From contig CM076146.1 in assembly GCA_038025085.1 (NCBI GenBank), positions 15,722,001 to 15,786,000 on the forward strand: a stretch of 64,000 bases of DNA. The letters are read 5' to 3'. Source of the DNA: Tetragonia tetragonoides. Taxonomy: Eukaryota > Streptophyta > Magnoliopsida > Caryophyllales > Aizoaceae. Made by a program: the position numbers and the translations under genes. The notes under the pieces are model-generated. The model ran no database searches, was not told the origin of the DNA, and saw only the letters and a program-made list of their open reading frames with translations. Below, piece by piece: positions 48,354 through 60,554 of the stretch (within the stretch, counting starts at the first letter, position 1; every line of letters starts with the position of its first letter).

Positions 48354-49302
48354 CACTATAAGAAAATAACTTTTTAGCAACAGGCTTTAGCAACAATAAA
48401 AAGTTGTTACTGCCATAATTAATATTTTGCAACAATCCAAAATAACTTGTTGCAAAAGCATGTTGCCAAGGAATACTTTTCGCTTCCCTCCCAAAAATTA
48501 GTAGTGGCGTCGATTTTAGAAATATTTGGTTGAATAGGAACAAAAACATATTGTTGCGAAAATACAAATAATTTATTGCAACAGTGGTAGTCGTCGCCAA
48601 ACACTAAGCGATTTATAGCAACAACATTGCCTGGTATAAACTAAACTAAAATAAAATAAAATAAAATAACGTAAAGTAAAATCTACCAAATCAGACACAC
48701 ACTAGAACACTATGCTCGTTTTTTCTTTCTCCCTTTTGCCCTCCTTTCTTCACACCTGAGAAAATTACATGACATGGTTTAGGGTTTGGTTTTCCATCTA
48801 GCCAAGCTTTCTTCACTCTCCTGGTGCTGATTTCGTGAGGATTTGAAGAATCAAACCTGACCCAACATCAATTCTGGTGAGAATTCTTAAGTTTATTCTC
48901 ATCTCTTTCTACCTGTGCTTTGTTTTAACTTTCCTTGTTGTTAGAGTGGGATAAGGTTAGCAATTGCTTAACAAATTAGAGTAAAACGCATAATTCTAAC
49001 TTCCAAATTGTGAAAAAACGCATAATTGTCGAGTACTGGGTTTTAGTGGACTTTATGTATTTGGGTATTTGGGTTCTTAGACTGAATTGGTTTGTTATGT
49101 GGGGAATTTTGGGTTTTTTCTTTGTAAGGGTTTGAATCTGTGTTATGTGATTTCTGAATCTGGGTTAGCAACTAGTTTTAAGTATGTTATCTTTAACTTC
49201 TTGAAGTTCATGTTATAATTTCTTAAATAATAGTTTCTTTCACGGGCCCGAGATATACACCCTCTCACTCGTCGGCCTAGGCCTACAAGCCTGGCGGCAC
49301 CA
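48354..49302 (+). mobile_element. CACTA-like transposon end fragment
   Basis: CACTATAAGAAAATAAC at 48354 resembles the CACTACAAGAAAA terminal repeat of En/Spm elements. Inside, AGCAACA / TTGTTGC motifs occur in both orientations (48378-48630), like CACTA subterminal repeats. A (TAAAA)n run near 48646 and a C/T-rich leader with a possible donor (ATTCTG|GTGAGAA near 48878) follow. The other end is not present; the fragment is replaced at about 49303 by LTR-like DNA. Confidence 0.45.
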
Positions 49303-51075
49303 TCTATAATATCCCGTATATTTAAAGTATTTTTTTTAAATAATTATTTATTTTATAAGGTGATATTTATTTAGATTTGGTTCTATTGATATATCTATTT
49401 AGATATTTGTTAAGTGTTTTATTTATGTTGGGTTGTGTGGGAAAAAAAAAAGAAAAAGAAAAACGTGAGTCGGTTGAACTAGAAGTCTAGAACCGCTTTC
49501 ACCGCCTCACCTCCTTTATTTTCGTCTCAACTAAAATTTCTTTCCCCCAAACCCTTCTTCTCTTCTTCCTTGTTGAGTGCCTAAACCCACGACACACCAT
49601 CACACCATCACCATCGTTCTCCTTTTCTTTGCTTTGCTCTGCCTAGCCGTGAGAACCACCACTACCGCCCTCTTCTTCAATTTCCTTCTCATCTGTAAAC
49701 TTTACTGTTGTTAGTATAACTTCGCTGTCAATGTCGAAACTTTCTCTCTTCTGTATCATGTCCTCGATTTGGGCAAGTTGTTGCTGCTCCGCTGTTGCTC
49801 CTATCCCGACCACCCTCAGGTGGGTTTCGTCCACCAGGTCCGGCCGCCCATGAAGTACTGCGGTCCTTTTCTCTCTTTTGGCGGGTTTGCACCGATAAAC
49901 CCTAAGTTGAGTTTGGTTGATTAAATTCTGTTTTCTTTTTGAATTATTGATTCTAATTAGAGTGTATATTGTATGATCACTGATTAATTGACGGATTTAT
50001 GCGTGTGGTTATGTGAGAATCGATTATAAGGTAACCCTTTCTATTGGTTTGGAGATGAATGGTAATTTCTCTTTTATGTGTAAATTAGATGCTTAATTAT
50101 GTGTATACATGTATATGTTGTGTGTGGACTAATTCTGAATTTTAGTGTTGTTTTATCTACTAATTGTTTATATGAGTATTGATGCGTTATATGTATGATG
50201 CTCTGGCTATGTTAAAAAATCAATATTAGTTATTGTTAAATTATGGGTTTGAGCAGCATCTAGTTTGAAATGCTAATAAGTTGAGTATTTGAAGTATAAA
50301 GAGGTGATAATCTTAGCATGGAAGTTTGAGATGTACAGTACATAGGGGAGTTAGAAAATTGTCATAAGAGTTAGATGTGAGAACTAGACCGAGCTACTTG
50401 ATTTATTGGGAATCCGTGCCGTTATTGCGAATTATATCGTTATTGACCCGAAAGGGGTAATTGAGATGAGATTATGAGTTAGTTATGACTATGGATTATG
50501 ATATACTTGATATCTTGGTTGGAGGCTCAGACGTTGTTAGTTTCTTAGTTCTAGACATGTGGGCGAGTAGCCTAAGACGTTGACTCTTAGGTGATGAGCA
50601 TTATTTTATGAAAATGGTTACATGGTTATGAGAATTGGTCCGAGAGTGGACTTTTGAGTGTCTGCTGGCTATGTTTCTGCGGTTTACCGCCAGTTCACTT
50701 CCCACATTGTCGAGGCTAGGAGCTAGTGATATAGAGCGATTGGCACATATTCTTGGGAATTGAGTTATAGATGTTACAGAGACTATTTTTGGGATTTATG
50801 TGACTTCAAGGTCATAGTTGATCTCAATTGAGATACTGGCGCTTTTATTTATTTTTCGATAGAATGTTTTATTACTCAGCTTTGCTGATTGGTTGCTTTC
50901 TGTCTTACGTGTGTGTTCGTCTATTTTTCTTCAATGGTGGGCCTATGATGAACCTATGCGATATTCTATTGCACGGGGGAGTAGATTGGAATATGACTTG
51001 CAGGTTGATTTTTTATGAAGATCGCATTCTCTAGATGGACTAGTCGATTCAGAGCTGCCGAGAAGTTCATTATAT
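49303..51075 (+). repeat. Chromovirus-like LTR or LTR-derived DNA
   Basis: It starts TATAATATCCCGTATATTT, then has a leader-like C/T-rich stretch (49500-49640) and motifs such as TTTATTACTCAGCTTTGCTG (50868) and ACCCGAAAGGGGTAATTGAG (50447), known in plant Tekay/Del-type LTRs. No protein is supported in it; the small frame at 49643-49834 (minus) is not convincing. Borders are uncertain. Confidence 0.4.
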
Positions 51076-51082
51076 TTGTCTT

Positions 51083-51864
51083 TTATTTTAAAATGGGCAG
51101 ACACAGGCCCGTAAAGCTCAAGTAACCTGTCACTCTACCAATGTAACTCACGTCGTACTGTATACGACGACCTCTAAAGGATAAACCGTCAACACAACAA
51201 ACTAATAAAGAGTGGGAAACATCTCCCCTACAGGTGTATGAAAAGTGTTCGTAGTATCGCAGAACCTCTCCAATAACCCCGAGCAATAATCCTAGTATCC
51301 TCAGAGTGACAAGCCGGGATAACAGTCAAGAAGTGCCCAAAACCTGAACACAGAACTATATCCCTAGTTCCCACCGAAAATGGCTCCAACATCATGGCCC
51401 AATGGTAAGTAGATCCATGAGCCTACAACAAAACACCAATACCCTAGCCAACAAACAAAATTTTCTCAACACCCCATATACTACAGCCAAAATAATTTCA
51501 CACAAATTATATACAGCTGACCACCAATCCAGTACAAGTCATAATTTGTTCGTGTGCCGAAGCACTAACAGTTAAAATTTTCAGTTCAAAAAAATATATA
51601 TACTGAACAGAACCAAAAAAGGAGAGTCAGAAAACATACTAACTCAAGGTTAGACAGATAACTTTGTCTGTCCAGTACCAAAATACTGCGGTCCCAAACC
51701 CCAGCTGAAAGCCAGTCCACCCGCATGAATGAGTCCTGGTATAAATGCACCCCGTCTGCATGACGAGCCGAAGGCGTACTAGTGGAAGGAAGCCCAGTAC
51801 AAAAAAGGTCCCGGTTCTCCTCCTCCTCACCCATGGGATATTTTCCTTTGTCTTTGGGAGCCAT
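51083..51864 (-). pseudogene. Antisense PMD-type gene, block D (5' part)
   Basis: The minus-strand ATG at 51864 encodes MAPKDKGKYPMGEEEENRDL, acidic and charged, with LYQDSFMRVDWLSAGVWDRS, ending at a donor GTATGTT near 51651. After TTGTTGTAG (near 51422) the next exon has VIPACHSEDTRIIARGYW and, one frame off, ERFCDTTNTFHTPVGEM, the typical PMD '[FW].DTTNTFH.P.GEM' motif. Frameshifts and stops follow to 51083. An apparent 5' UTR intron (CTTGAG|GTAAGTC at 52032, acceptor CACTTGTAG at 51890) precedes the ATG. It lies antisense, upstream of tandem repeats, a PPT and a 3' LTR, as block B does. Confidence 0.5.
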
Positions 51865-52496
51865 GGAAGAAAAAGGAAGTTTTCTCTCTCTACAAGTGGA
51901 AAATTAAAAGTTTCAGATTCGCAAGAAACTAGCACCCGTTCAACAATGCAACCCAAAATTCAGCAACTAGGCGGAAAAAATAAGCAAGTTCAAGACAAAA
52001 ATCAAAGAATTTGGTCAAGAATTGACTTACCTCAAGAAAGTTGAAGCACTCAACAATGGTAGAAGGCTAGACAATGGCTCTCGTCGAAGTGGAGAAGAAG
52101 AAGTGAAACGTGAAGAAAAAAATTCGCGACGAAGCTAATGTATTTGTCTCAAGACAAGCGCCGCGCTCATGACAGCCGCTAGCGGCCCTCATCGAGAGTC
52201 CAGCGATGCTGGCCCCCACCTGTTGTCCCATGACTTTCCAGCCCAGAAACCGTTATTTCAGTTCGTTCGCGGCAAATATCTATACCAAGCGCGCGGGAGC
52301 GAGTCCCTTTGGCCCACAAATTCAAATTCAACAATTGGCCCGTCTTACGGTACGAATTATCTGCAGGTAAAAACTAACCCAATTATTTTTGCAGGTTCCA
52401 AATACTTGAGCCCCGATATATGCCGCAACGATATTTATCGCCCGAAATGCCAACATTATTTTTTTAAGCCCGGTAGATCTGTCGGCCTCATAAAGA

Positions 52497-52680
52497 TCCC
52501 AAAAAATCCCAATGTTCCAAAGTTCCAATATCCCAAAAATCCCAATGTCACAGTGTCCCAAGATCCCAAAAAAATCGCAATGACCCGATATCCCAAAAAA
52601 ATCCCAATGACCCAACGTCCCAACGTCCCAATGTCTCAAACGTCCCAATGTCCAAATGTCTCGAATGTCCCAATATCACA
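52497..52680 (+). repeat. Short CCCAATGTC-type repeat array
   Basis: TCCCAATGT, TCCCAAAAAT, TCCCAATGACC and variants repeat about every 9-20 bp. The plus-strand open frame through it (52169-52699) arises from this low complexity and is not a gene. Confidence 0.8.
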
Positions 52681-52682
52681 AA

Positions 52683-52918
52683 TTTGGGTCAGTCAATGAT
52701 CGCTTAAGCTATTGCGACTAAACTGACCTTCTACGAGGTCACAAATTCGAGTCAGTCAATGTCCGCTTTAGCTATTGCGGTTAAACTGACCTTCTACGAA
52801 GTTACTTATTTTGAGTCAGTCAATGATTGCTTAAATTGTTACGGTTATAGTCCTTTATTTTGTTTTATATGTTTCAGTCAATGATTGCTTATGTTATTGC
52901 ATTTAAATTGTTCAAATG
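52683..52918 (+). repeat. ~67-bp tandem repeats (short array) in Tat tail
   Basis: About 3.5 units of GTCAGTCAATGATCGCTTAA plus GCTATTGCGGTTAAACTGAC. The same family forms a longer array at 63057-63620. Confidence 0.9.
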
Positions 52919-53323
52919 TTCTAACCATTTTCCAGCCGTCATTTTTTTATTGCGCTGTCTTGTTGACTTTTTCGTTTCTCGTTCAGGGACGGAATCTCGA
53001 CACCCGCCGAGCAGTGTTTAGTCACTGTTTGCCAAAGCACTCTACGTTGATCATTCTCAAAGTATTACTAACTTTTTCATTCACTCTGAATACAGGTCCT
53101 CGACAGACGTTTAGACAATCTACGAGCGGTGTTCTATCCTGCTAACCATAACATTTATTTTTCTTGTGTTCACAGAGATGAAATCTTAGCACCCTACGAG
53201 TATGTCCCAACTTAGATTTGTCTTCATATGCATACATGTTGTACACTCTCACACACTATGTGCACATCAGCATCTTGCATGTCGCCTTCGGAATACTTTG
53301 ATCTTTGCTTTTACTCAAGCTCG

Positions 53324-53340
53324 ATCAAAGTGGGGGCTTC
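53324..53340 (+). other. Polypurine tract before the family-B LTR
   Basis: ATCAAAGTGGGGGCTTC immediately precedes the LTR start TGTAGCC at 53341, showing that this LTR is the 3' LTR of the element lying to its left. Confidence 0.7.
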
Positions 53341-54650
53341 TGTAGCCAAAAAAGCGCCTTCAGATTTCTCCGCAAAAGCCCGATGATGAAAGGAGTAATT
53401 TATAAAATTTGAATGAATTTTTGCTTTGATAGGTAAAATAAGGTCTCAGGTTTTTTCTCGATCACTCCTTCATTCCCACTTCCTTTAAAAGCCCTTTTTA
53501 AGAGCTTTCCATTGCTTCCTTCCGTGTCAAAATACGATTCCGCACCTAAGAGTTATGGCCAAACGAAGTTAAGGGTCAAAACAGAGGTAGCCGAATACTG
53601 TGGACCGTGTTTCTATCCCCTGAAACAAAATTCATTTGAAACTAGACCCAATAAGATTTCCAACGCATCTTGAATCATCCAATTTGGAGCCCAAACGAGT
53701 GAGATATGGCCCGGCAAAGTTTCCGATGGCAGGCTCACAATCGCAAGCGGCGCTCGCAGAGTCTTCCAAAGCCCGTCTTTTTAAAGCCTAATTCCGAATT
53801 TCGGCCATCCTTCACCCCACCAACCCTATTTCCTTCCCTATAAATACGACCCTCCTCCCTCAGTTCAAAACACACAGTCTACAGTTCACAACCTCTATTC
53901 TCGGGAGTATTGACACCGAGCTTCCCCCTCTTTCTTCCAAACTTGAGATCTTGTCTTTATTATTCTTGTCAAATATAGCCTACAGTTCAGGTACTAACTC
54001 CTGAGAGCTCAAATTAAATTGCTGGCCTAATTGTTTATTTTCTAGTCGTTATAATGTAGATATCATGCTAGAATAACGTTTTTATTGCTTCCTAAATATT
54101 GTCCTTATAAGCATGTCTAGTCGTTGTGATGCTCAACTTGTCAATCGAATGTATGTCTAAACAAGGGTTAAAATAAATGTTGTGATGCTTGTGATGAACC
54201 AATTAATAGTCTAAGTCTAGGTTGTTAATCCGGTTTGTGTGGAAATCATGTCTTTAAATTATTAAACAAACTTGAGTTAGTAGAGGCCGTAATAAACGGA
54301 CGAGTTGGGCACCTAACACTTTCCCACCTCGTACCTTCGCTCCGAACCCATTATTCTTGGGTACTCATATGTTATATATGAGCGGGAGTCTTTCTAAAAA
54401 CATGATTAGTTCACTTATTGCGCTATTGGGTTGTCCCTTCGGATTGTCCCTCCGGTTTGTCCCTTTGATAAAACGCCGATAGCAGATTTGTGACCTCTTT
54501 CATGGTTTTTATTCAATTCAAGTCTTTACAAAAGCTTTTCTAACTAGATGGTCCTATCGTATACCGACCCTCGAGGTAGTTTGTGTCGTAACTCGTAGGC
54601 AACCCGTATATCTAAAGGAATATACAGTTGTCCTATCGTGCAAATCGACC
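53341..54650 (+). repeat. Tat-type LTR (family B)
   Basis: It begins TGTAGCC after a PPT and shares CCCGATGATGAAAG with the family A LTRs. U3 ends at TATA CCCTATAAATACG (53837-53848). The U5 part shares GGACGAGTTGGGCACCTAAC with GGGCGAGTTGGGTGCCTAAC of family A (9287). By comparison with family A the end should fall near 54500-54700; no clear PBS is seen, so the right border is approximate. Confidence 0.65.
53837..53848 (+). promoter_or_regulatory. TATA box of the family-B LTR
   Basis: CCCTATAAATACG about 500 bp into the LTR, followed by a C-rich start region (CTCCTCCCTCAGTTC). Confidence 0.6.
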
Positions 54651-55819
54651 CTTCTTCACCCATGACTCATCGACTCTTGTTGGTGAAAAAGAATTACAAT
54701 TGATGTGTCGACCATCTGTCGAACGGAAATTGTAATTTGTCGTGGTGAACTCACAGGAGCCAAAAGCCTCTAACCCACATTGGTGCATTCGCTTGCTTAT
54801 TGTGCATGTGTCGTTGTAATGCCCGTTTGATCACATGTTTGCTTGTAAACTCCGTCGTTATAATGCCTGCCTGAATGCATGAATACCGTGACTATGTGCC
54901 AACTTGTACTTATGTGCTAGGAGTCTCTTTTCTTTTATTTTTAGCTAGTTCCTAATGCCCAAAGACGGTGCGAGAATTCCATTCAATTAACACTCGTCAT
55001 TTTCCCCGATAATATATTTTCATATAGCGTCAAAGTCATGAACAATTTTCTAGGACCTTTTTAGCAAAAAAAAAAAAAAAAGTCAGTCTCTCCAATTCCC
55101 TTCTCCACTATTTTTTTTTCTTTTTTTTTTGATGTAATTTAGATTCGGCACAAAAAGAAAAGAAAAGAAAAAAAATGGCCTTTAAAAAAAACGCTGAAAA
55201 AAATAAAATAAAATTCGGAAAAACAAAAAAAATGCAAAAATTTCCTTTTTATTTATTTATCCCATTTTCCATTTTCTTTGAGTCTAGAAAAATAAAAAAA
55301 AAAAATTGGATGGTCCATCTTTTTCTTTTTTTCTTATTCCGTTCATCGACTTCATGTTTCCTTTGATATGAGGGTAAATAATCGGGCATTTAGGCTTATG
55401 TTTTTATTTTCTTATTTTTCATTTCTTTGCATTGCATTGCATTTTGCGTGTTAGACGCTCCATGCTAGTATTCATAACTAATTGTCATGTTTGCATTGTC
55501 GTCATTTTGCGTCTGCATTTGTATAAAAGTCCGAGTCTTGCATTCATCAATGTCTCCATTTGTTCACTACATATCATGCACTAGAAGTCTAGACAAGTCA
55601 TTCATTAAGTGTTCTAAGGTCATTCTAGGAAGCATCCATACATTGTCATATATGTTGAGGTCAGTCCTGCATGCATCTTGAATAGTGTCGTCGTGACTGT
55701 GTCGTCACATTGTCATCATCATACATTCAAGTTCATATAGATGTCCTTAGGTTAATTCACCTTAGGGGCTACCGAGGGTCTTCTAAAAATCATGGGTCTT
55801 TATTTTCAAATCCTTTCTT
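54651..55819 (+). other. Leader of the gag-only Tat element
   Basis: Non-coding leader between LTR and gag. It contains A- and T-rich low-complexity DNA (55065-55330), and TGCATTGCATTGCATTTTGCG near 55430. The small frame 55175-55366 is low complexity and not a gene. Confidence 0.5.
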
Positions 55820-56797
55820 TTGCGTCTTTCTAAGTTGAGACTTGTGTTCAGGATTGGGGGCTCGAGGAAGAATTACGGTGACAAAGGTTTGGCTCGATCG
55901 TCCGGTAGATTGGTTCGTGTACAAGCTACATCCGAGACACCACCACATTCCAAAAGGCCATCACCCCATAATCTATCACCACTACAAAACTTATCACCAC
56001 AAAGCTCGCGACCACTCAATACATCCCTTACCTCACCGATCACACCCCCAAACTTCACCATGGTCAAAACCACCGACGAGAGGCTAGATGAGCTAATGAG
56101 TGAGTTAGAAAGGGTGCGACTCAATGTTGAAGACTTGGAAAAGAAGAAAGAGGATGAAGCAAGAATCCTCTCTCAGGAAGAAGGACCAAATGCCAAGCTG
56201 GCTAAGATTAATTCTGTGCTTGAAAACAGCGGCCTGCTTGCCAACTACCATGCTAATGTTGGTAAAGTCAATCCCAAAGTCAAGGGCAAGCTTCCAGCCA
56301 AGTTCTCCATGCCCGAGGTTACGACATTCACTGAAACTGATAATCCACAAGACCACCTCAAGGCCTTCACTACTACCATGGGCTTAAGAGAAGTTGACAA
56401 AAATATCTACATTCACTTGTTCCCACAGACTCTTGATGCCCCAACTTGTCGTTGGTTCTACATCTTGAATTTGGAGAACTACCGCACTTGGTCAGATTTC
56501 ACTACAGTCTTCCTTACACGCTACAAAGAAAATGTTGCTCTACCTTTAACCCTTCGAGAGTTAGAGATCACCAAGCAAGAAAAAGATGAGAGATTCACTA
56601 CCTTTCTTCAGTGTTGGAGACTAAAGATAGCGGAACTGGTTGAGCGACCTTCGCAAGCTGATCAACTCCGCCAATTCATCAAGAATCTGCAACCTGGTTA
56701 TAAGGAACACCTCAGGTATCAAGCAATTGACTCCTACAACCGGCTCTATGCTGTGGGCATCCTAATTGAAGATAACCTTCATAAGAACTCCACTTAA
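55820..56797 (+). CDS. gag: Intact Tat-type gag (325 codons)
   Basis: This frame is open throughout. The first codons (from 55820) are basic and the core probably starts at MVKTTDERLDELMSELERVR (ATG 56060), a coiled coil. The capsid core follows: FSMPEVTTFTETDNPQDHLK, FPQTLDAPTCRWFYILN, FLTRYKEN and LRQFIKNLQPGY. It is close to the broken gag at 11.35 kb. It stops at 56795-56797 before any zinc knuckle, and no protease, RT or integrase follows, so the product would be a truncated Gag able at best to coat RNA with help from other elements. CAATAAAG at 56997 is a possible poly(A) signal. Confidence 0.6.
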   Translation: MRLSKLRLVFRIGGSRKNYGDKGLARSSGRLVRVQATSETPPHSKRPSPHNLSPLQNLSPQSSRPLNTSLTSPITPPNFTMVKTTDERLDELMSELERVRLNVEDLEKKKEDEARILSQEEGPNAKLAKINSVLENSGLLANYHANVGKVNPKVKGKLPAKFSMPEVTTFTETDNPQDHLKAFTTTMGLREVDKNIYIHLFPQTLDAPTCRWFYILNLENYRTWSDFTTVFLTRYKENVALPLTLRELEITKQEKDERFTTFLQCWRLKIAELVERPSQADQLRQFIKNLQPGYKEHLRYQAIDSYNRLYAVGILIEDNLHKNST

Positions 56798-58047
56798 GTC
56801 GTGAACAACGCGAGTATCTACATGGGCTTGTCCTCCTTATCCCTATGAACAGCCGATGCTCGAGAAGTTGAAGAGTGTCGAAGTCTCCTAGTGTGCAAGT
56901 CTAGTTAAGTCCAGTTAAGTCTAATGATGTCTAGTGTGTCTTTTCAATTCGTCCACAGAGTCTAGCTTACTTCTCGTGTAATGCTTTTTTTCGATTCAAT
57001 AAAGATTGCATTTTGATTCCCATCATTATTCTTTGTTCAATCCTATGACGAACTTAAGTTGCCTATGACGGAATAACAAAAAAAAAAAATCAAAAAATAT
57101 AAAATGATAAGCCTTCATTGTGGAAAACATCAAACAGGAACTCCCTAATGATCATCTCCATCGAGGACATACAGTTGAACAGTATGTGCCGAGGACAGGA
57201 GGCATTCATTTGGCACCTCACATCAATATCCTTTACTACCCTATGCATCATTACCACTTGCAACCCTTTAAGCTTTAAACACATAGTCTTTCATTTCTTA
57301 ACCACATCATTCTTACCCGGGAAATGGGTGTGTGCGACATGGGAATAGAAGCAACCTTCTAGGCAAAGTGGACCGACCTACAAAAAGAGCCACCAACAAA
57401 AATGCAAAAAAAAGAAGAAGAGATAACTAGAAAGTTCAAGAGCAAAAAAAAAAAAAAAAAAAAAAAAAAACAAAAAAAAACAGAGAAAAAAAAAATCGAG
57501 AGCGATCAAAGATCCAAAAGAGTGCAAACACTTCAAGCACAACCCAACGGTGGCCTTACCTAAACATGGGTCGCTAAGCCACCTCGCCTAGATCAAAAAC
57601 TTCTAGGGAGGGGATTTACATTGGGTTTCTTTGAGCCTTTATCCTTTCTTTGACACCATAACCCAGCCTGACATTACAACTCAAAAGCCCTCTGAGTGGT
57701 ACGACCATTCAATTGTATAGTGCTGAACTACATTGGCCTGATTCCACACACTGGATACGTAGGAAACCTCAAGGAGGTCCGGCCACGACAACCACTTTGT
57801 CACATGATAATAAGTGTTTTCCCATTCCACCATTCTCATCTAAGGCTAAAAAAAAAAAATGAGCTCGATAGGTTGAAAATCCGAAAGGGTGGCCTAGGCA
57901 CAATTAGGGCAACAAAAAAATATAAAACAAATTCAACATCTTAAGGCAACTTAAATTTCCGAGGATCTAGAACATTGTTTCGCAGGTAATCACTGTTTGG
58001 TCAGTCATGTAGAGTCATACTCATCACCTTTCTCGTAGGCTTGCACA
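56798..58047 (+). other. Tail of the gag-only element, left of the hAT insertion
   Basis: Non-coding. It has A-rich runs (57075-57090, 57440-57490), and the conserved post-pol block at 57727-57775 (CTACATTGGCCTGATTCC, GGATACGTAGGAAACC). The element continues at 62162 after the hAT insertion. Confidence 0.6.
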
Positions 58048-58341
58048 TAGACCTGGCAATACTGACCCGGACCCGATAACCCGATCCGAATAACCCGACC
58101 TGTGACCCGATTCAACCCGTGTACCAAGACCCGAAATTGAACCGAAAATCCGAAGCAACACGATCCAAACCGAACCGACCCGAAATTGGAAGACCCAATA
58201 TGACCCATACCCGAATATGATCCAAACCGAAACAGACCCAATCCGAATGACCCGAAGGGACCCGAACCGAATACAACCCGAAATTTATGACCTAAACCAA
58301 CCCGAACCCGAACCTGAACACGAACCGGAACTGATAATATT

Positions 58342-58343
<2 letters not shown>

Positions 58344-58383
<40 letters not shown>

Positions 58384-58395
58384 TTTAATTTATTT
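58344..58395. repeat. (TTTA)n microsatellite
   Basis: About 12 units of ATTT inside the hAT element, directly after the left subterminal repeats. Confidence 0.9.
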
Positions 58396-58499
58396 ATATA
58401 TTTTAATATCTTCATTTTTATTTATTTATTTGTTTGTTTGTTATTGTTTTAAAAAATAGTAAAATTAAAATATTTTTTAATGGACTTTCCCTTTTCCTG

Positions 58500-60250
58500 A
58501 AATATTGATAGTTCAGATGGAAGAACAGTTTGCCAACGATATTGACCATAGCTATAGAAAAGCATGTTGGTCTCGCTCTAGGATATGCATTCGGCGAGTC
58601 AATTGAAGGACTTATTGATGATCAACCATTGACTGCCATGCAAAGTTTCAACTACGAGTGAAGTGGACTTGTTACAAGCACTAAACAACCATTGATCCTG
58701 GACTTGTTGATGATCAATCAATTTACAAGTGCAACATCTTTCGTCGTTGTTGTTCCAACTTTCAATTGTAAAAGTTTTGGGAGTATTATTGAATTCTTTT
58801 TCCTTGTTATGCTCACATCATAATAAACTATTCAACTATACATAACACAAAATAAGAATACTATATGATTAAAAAAAATATAAATATAAACACGCCTATT
58901 TGCATTCGCTACTTGAAAAACTCTTGATTACAATTTTACAAGTCTATCAAAGTTTAACAAACTCTTTAAATGTATAAGCGTGAGAACTTTATAACCATCT
59001 AGCAAGGTATAAGCGTATGGAGTTTAATTTATCAAACTCTTTAAATGTATACTCTTTTTCTCGATCTACAACTAATTTCCCTTCAACCTTCCAAACCGAC
59101 TGTTTCGAGACGCAATCCGCTTCCCCCACTTAAATATCTGAAGCTAACAGAGAGTATTTACATGAATTTTCTTACTTCATATTAACAAACTAACAACAAT
59201 ACTCAGTTTGGATCCCATGGCCACAGGCATGGACCTCTTGGGAGGCCAATACAACCCTACACCAAATATAGTGAAAGAAGTCTAGTTTTTATCCAACGTT
59301 TTCTTACATGTCCAATAATATTAAGAATGATTTTCTGGAAAGGATGTATTACTTCTTCTTTTCAAGATTGACCTTAGCAGGAAAAACCTTAAGCAAACTG
59401 TCTTGAATGTGCAAATATCTACTGTATGCTGAATATGTAATCCTATTTTAAATGTTCTTTATGAGTACAAAAATCAGTGAGGATAAGTGGTTGATACAAG
59501 ATATGAGAAACAAACAAAACAGCTAAAAAAGCTTTTATAATCAACTTCTTTATGAATCATAAGGAAGGAAAGCTATAATAGGGTTATACAATTATACCCA
59601 GAATCAGAATCACACAGAATTGGAGAGCTATAATAATCATAATAGGGTTATACCCAGAAACAAAATTCAATCTACCGTGATGAGTCTCAGATAATACATG
59701 AAGGAAAGTTCATAAACATATCCAAAAGACCAGTTCGAAATCCAGAACAATAATCAGAAATCAAGCTTGATCAATCATTTGACACCTACAGAGGCTACAG
59801 TTATCAAACTTAAAGCTGCAGCAGGACAAGTCAAGGGATTAGGAGCCAAAACTTAATCATTTGACATCTTATTAATCCAATTTATGTAGATGAGCAAAAG
59901 AGCAGCAACAGAGCATGTCAAAGCAGAGGATGTCAAGGCAAGATTCACAGGTCTCGTAGCAGCAAAAGACCAAAGAATCAGGAGACCAACAATTGCAAAG
60001 ACCCAATAAAAAAGCAATCAATATTCTGAACCCAATAATAAAGCAATCAATAAAACCCTAAATCACAACCAAAACCAACAAATTAGATCGCTAACAAACC
60101 TTAAGTTTTAGCTAGATTAAACCATGAGTCGCTCACCCAAAACAAATAAACTGACAATCAATCCATTTATAACAACATTCAACACAACAGCAAGAAACTT
60201 CGTCAAATCCGATCTGCTCAACACATCATAAATCGTAACTAAAAAAAATT
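58500..60250. other. hAT interior, no recognised coding region
   Basis: Only short open frames. Nothing resembling a hAT transposase was found on either strand by reading. Confidence 0.4.
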
Positions 60251-60289
60251 ACAAAAAAAGATGAAAAAAAGTGCAGAAACTGATATAGA

Positions 60290-60480
60290 TAGAATGGTAG
60301 GATACCTTAGTGGTGACTTGGGAGATACTCGAAAATCAAGAACAACGGATAGTTGATCTATCCAAACTAATGGAATTGGGAGAGGAGAGAGAGTATGAAA
60401 TTGGAAGAACAACGGTGGTGAGATCGAGTGGAAGTGTGAGAGTGAGTGGAAGTGAGAGAGAGACTAGAGAAACAAAATGA
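60290..60480 (-). promoter_or_regulatory. Possible minus-strand 5' leader and splice donor in the hAT element
   Basis: On the minus strand a C/T-rich leader (CTCTCTCTCACTTCCACTC at 60455 and following) ends with TCACCACTAAG|GTATCC near 60306, resembling a 5' UTR exon and donor. No coding exon can be recognised downstream, so this may be the relic of the transposase gene's 5' end. Confidence 0.3.
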
Positions 60481-60554
60481 AATAAAAATGAAAAGGTTGG
60501 TTAAAATTGAGAAGCGTGACTTTGTGAATTTGGGGAAAGAAAAGTTTCACCTTA

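Noticed and set aside
52169..52699. 176-codon plus-strand frame
   Set aside because: Its second half is the low-complexity CCCAATGTC repeat and its first half overlaps the upstream region of the antisense PMD gene; no homology features.
58217..58459. Plus-strand frame rich in Pro/Glu and Tyr/Leu
   Set aside because: It spans the hAT subterminal ACCCGA repeats and the (TTTA)n tract only.
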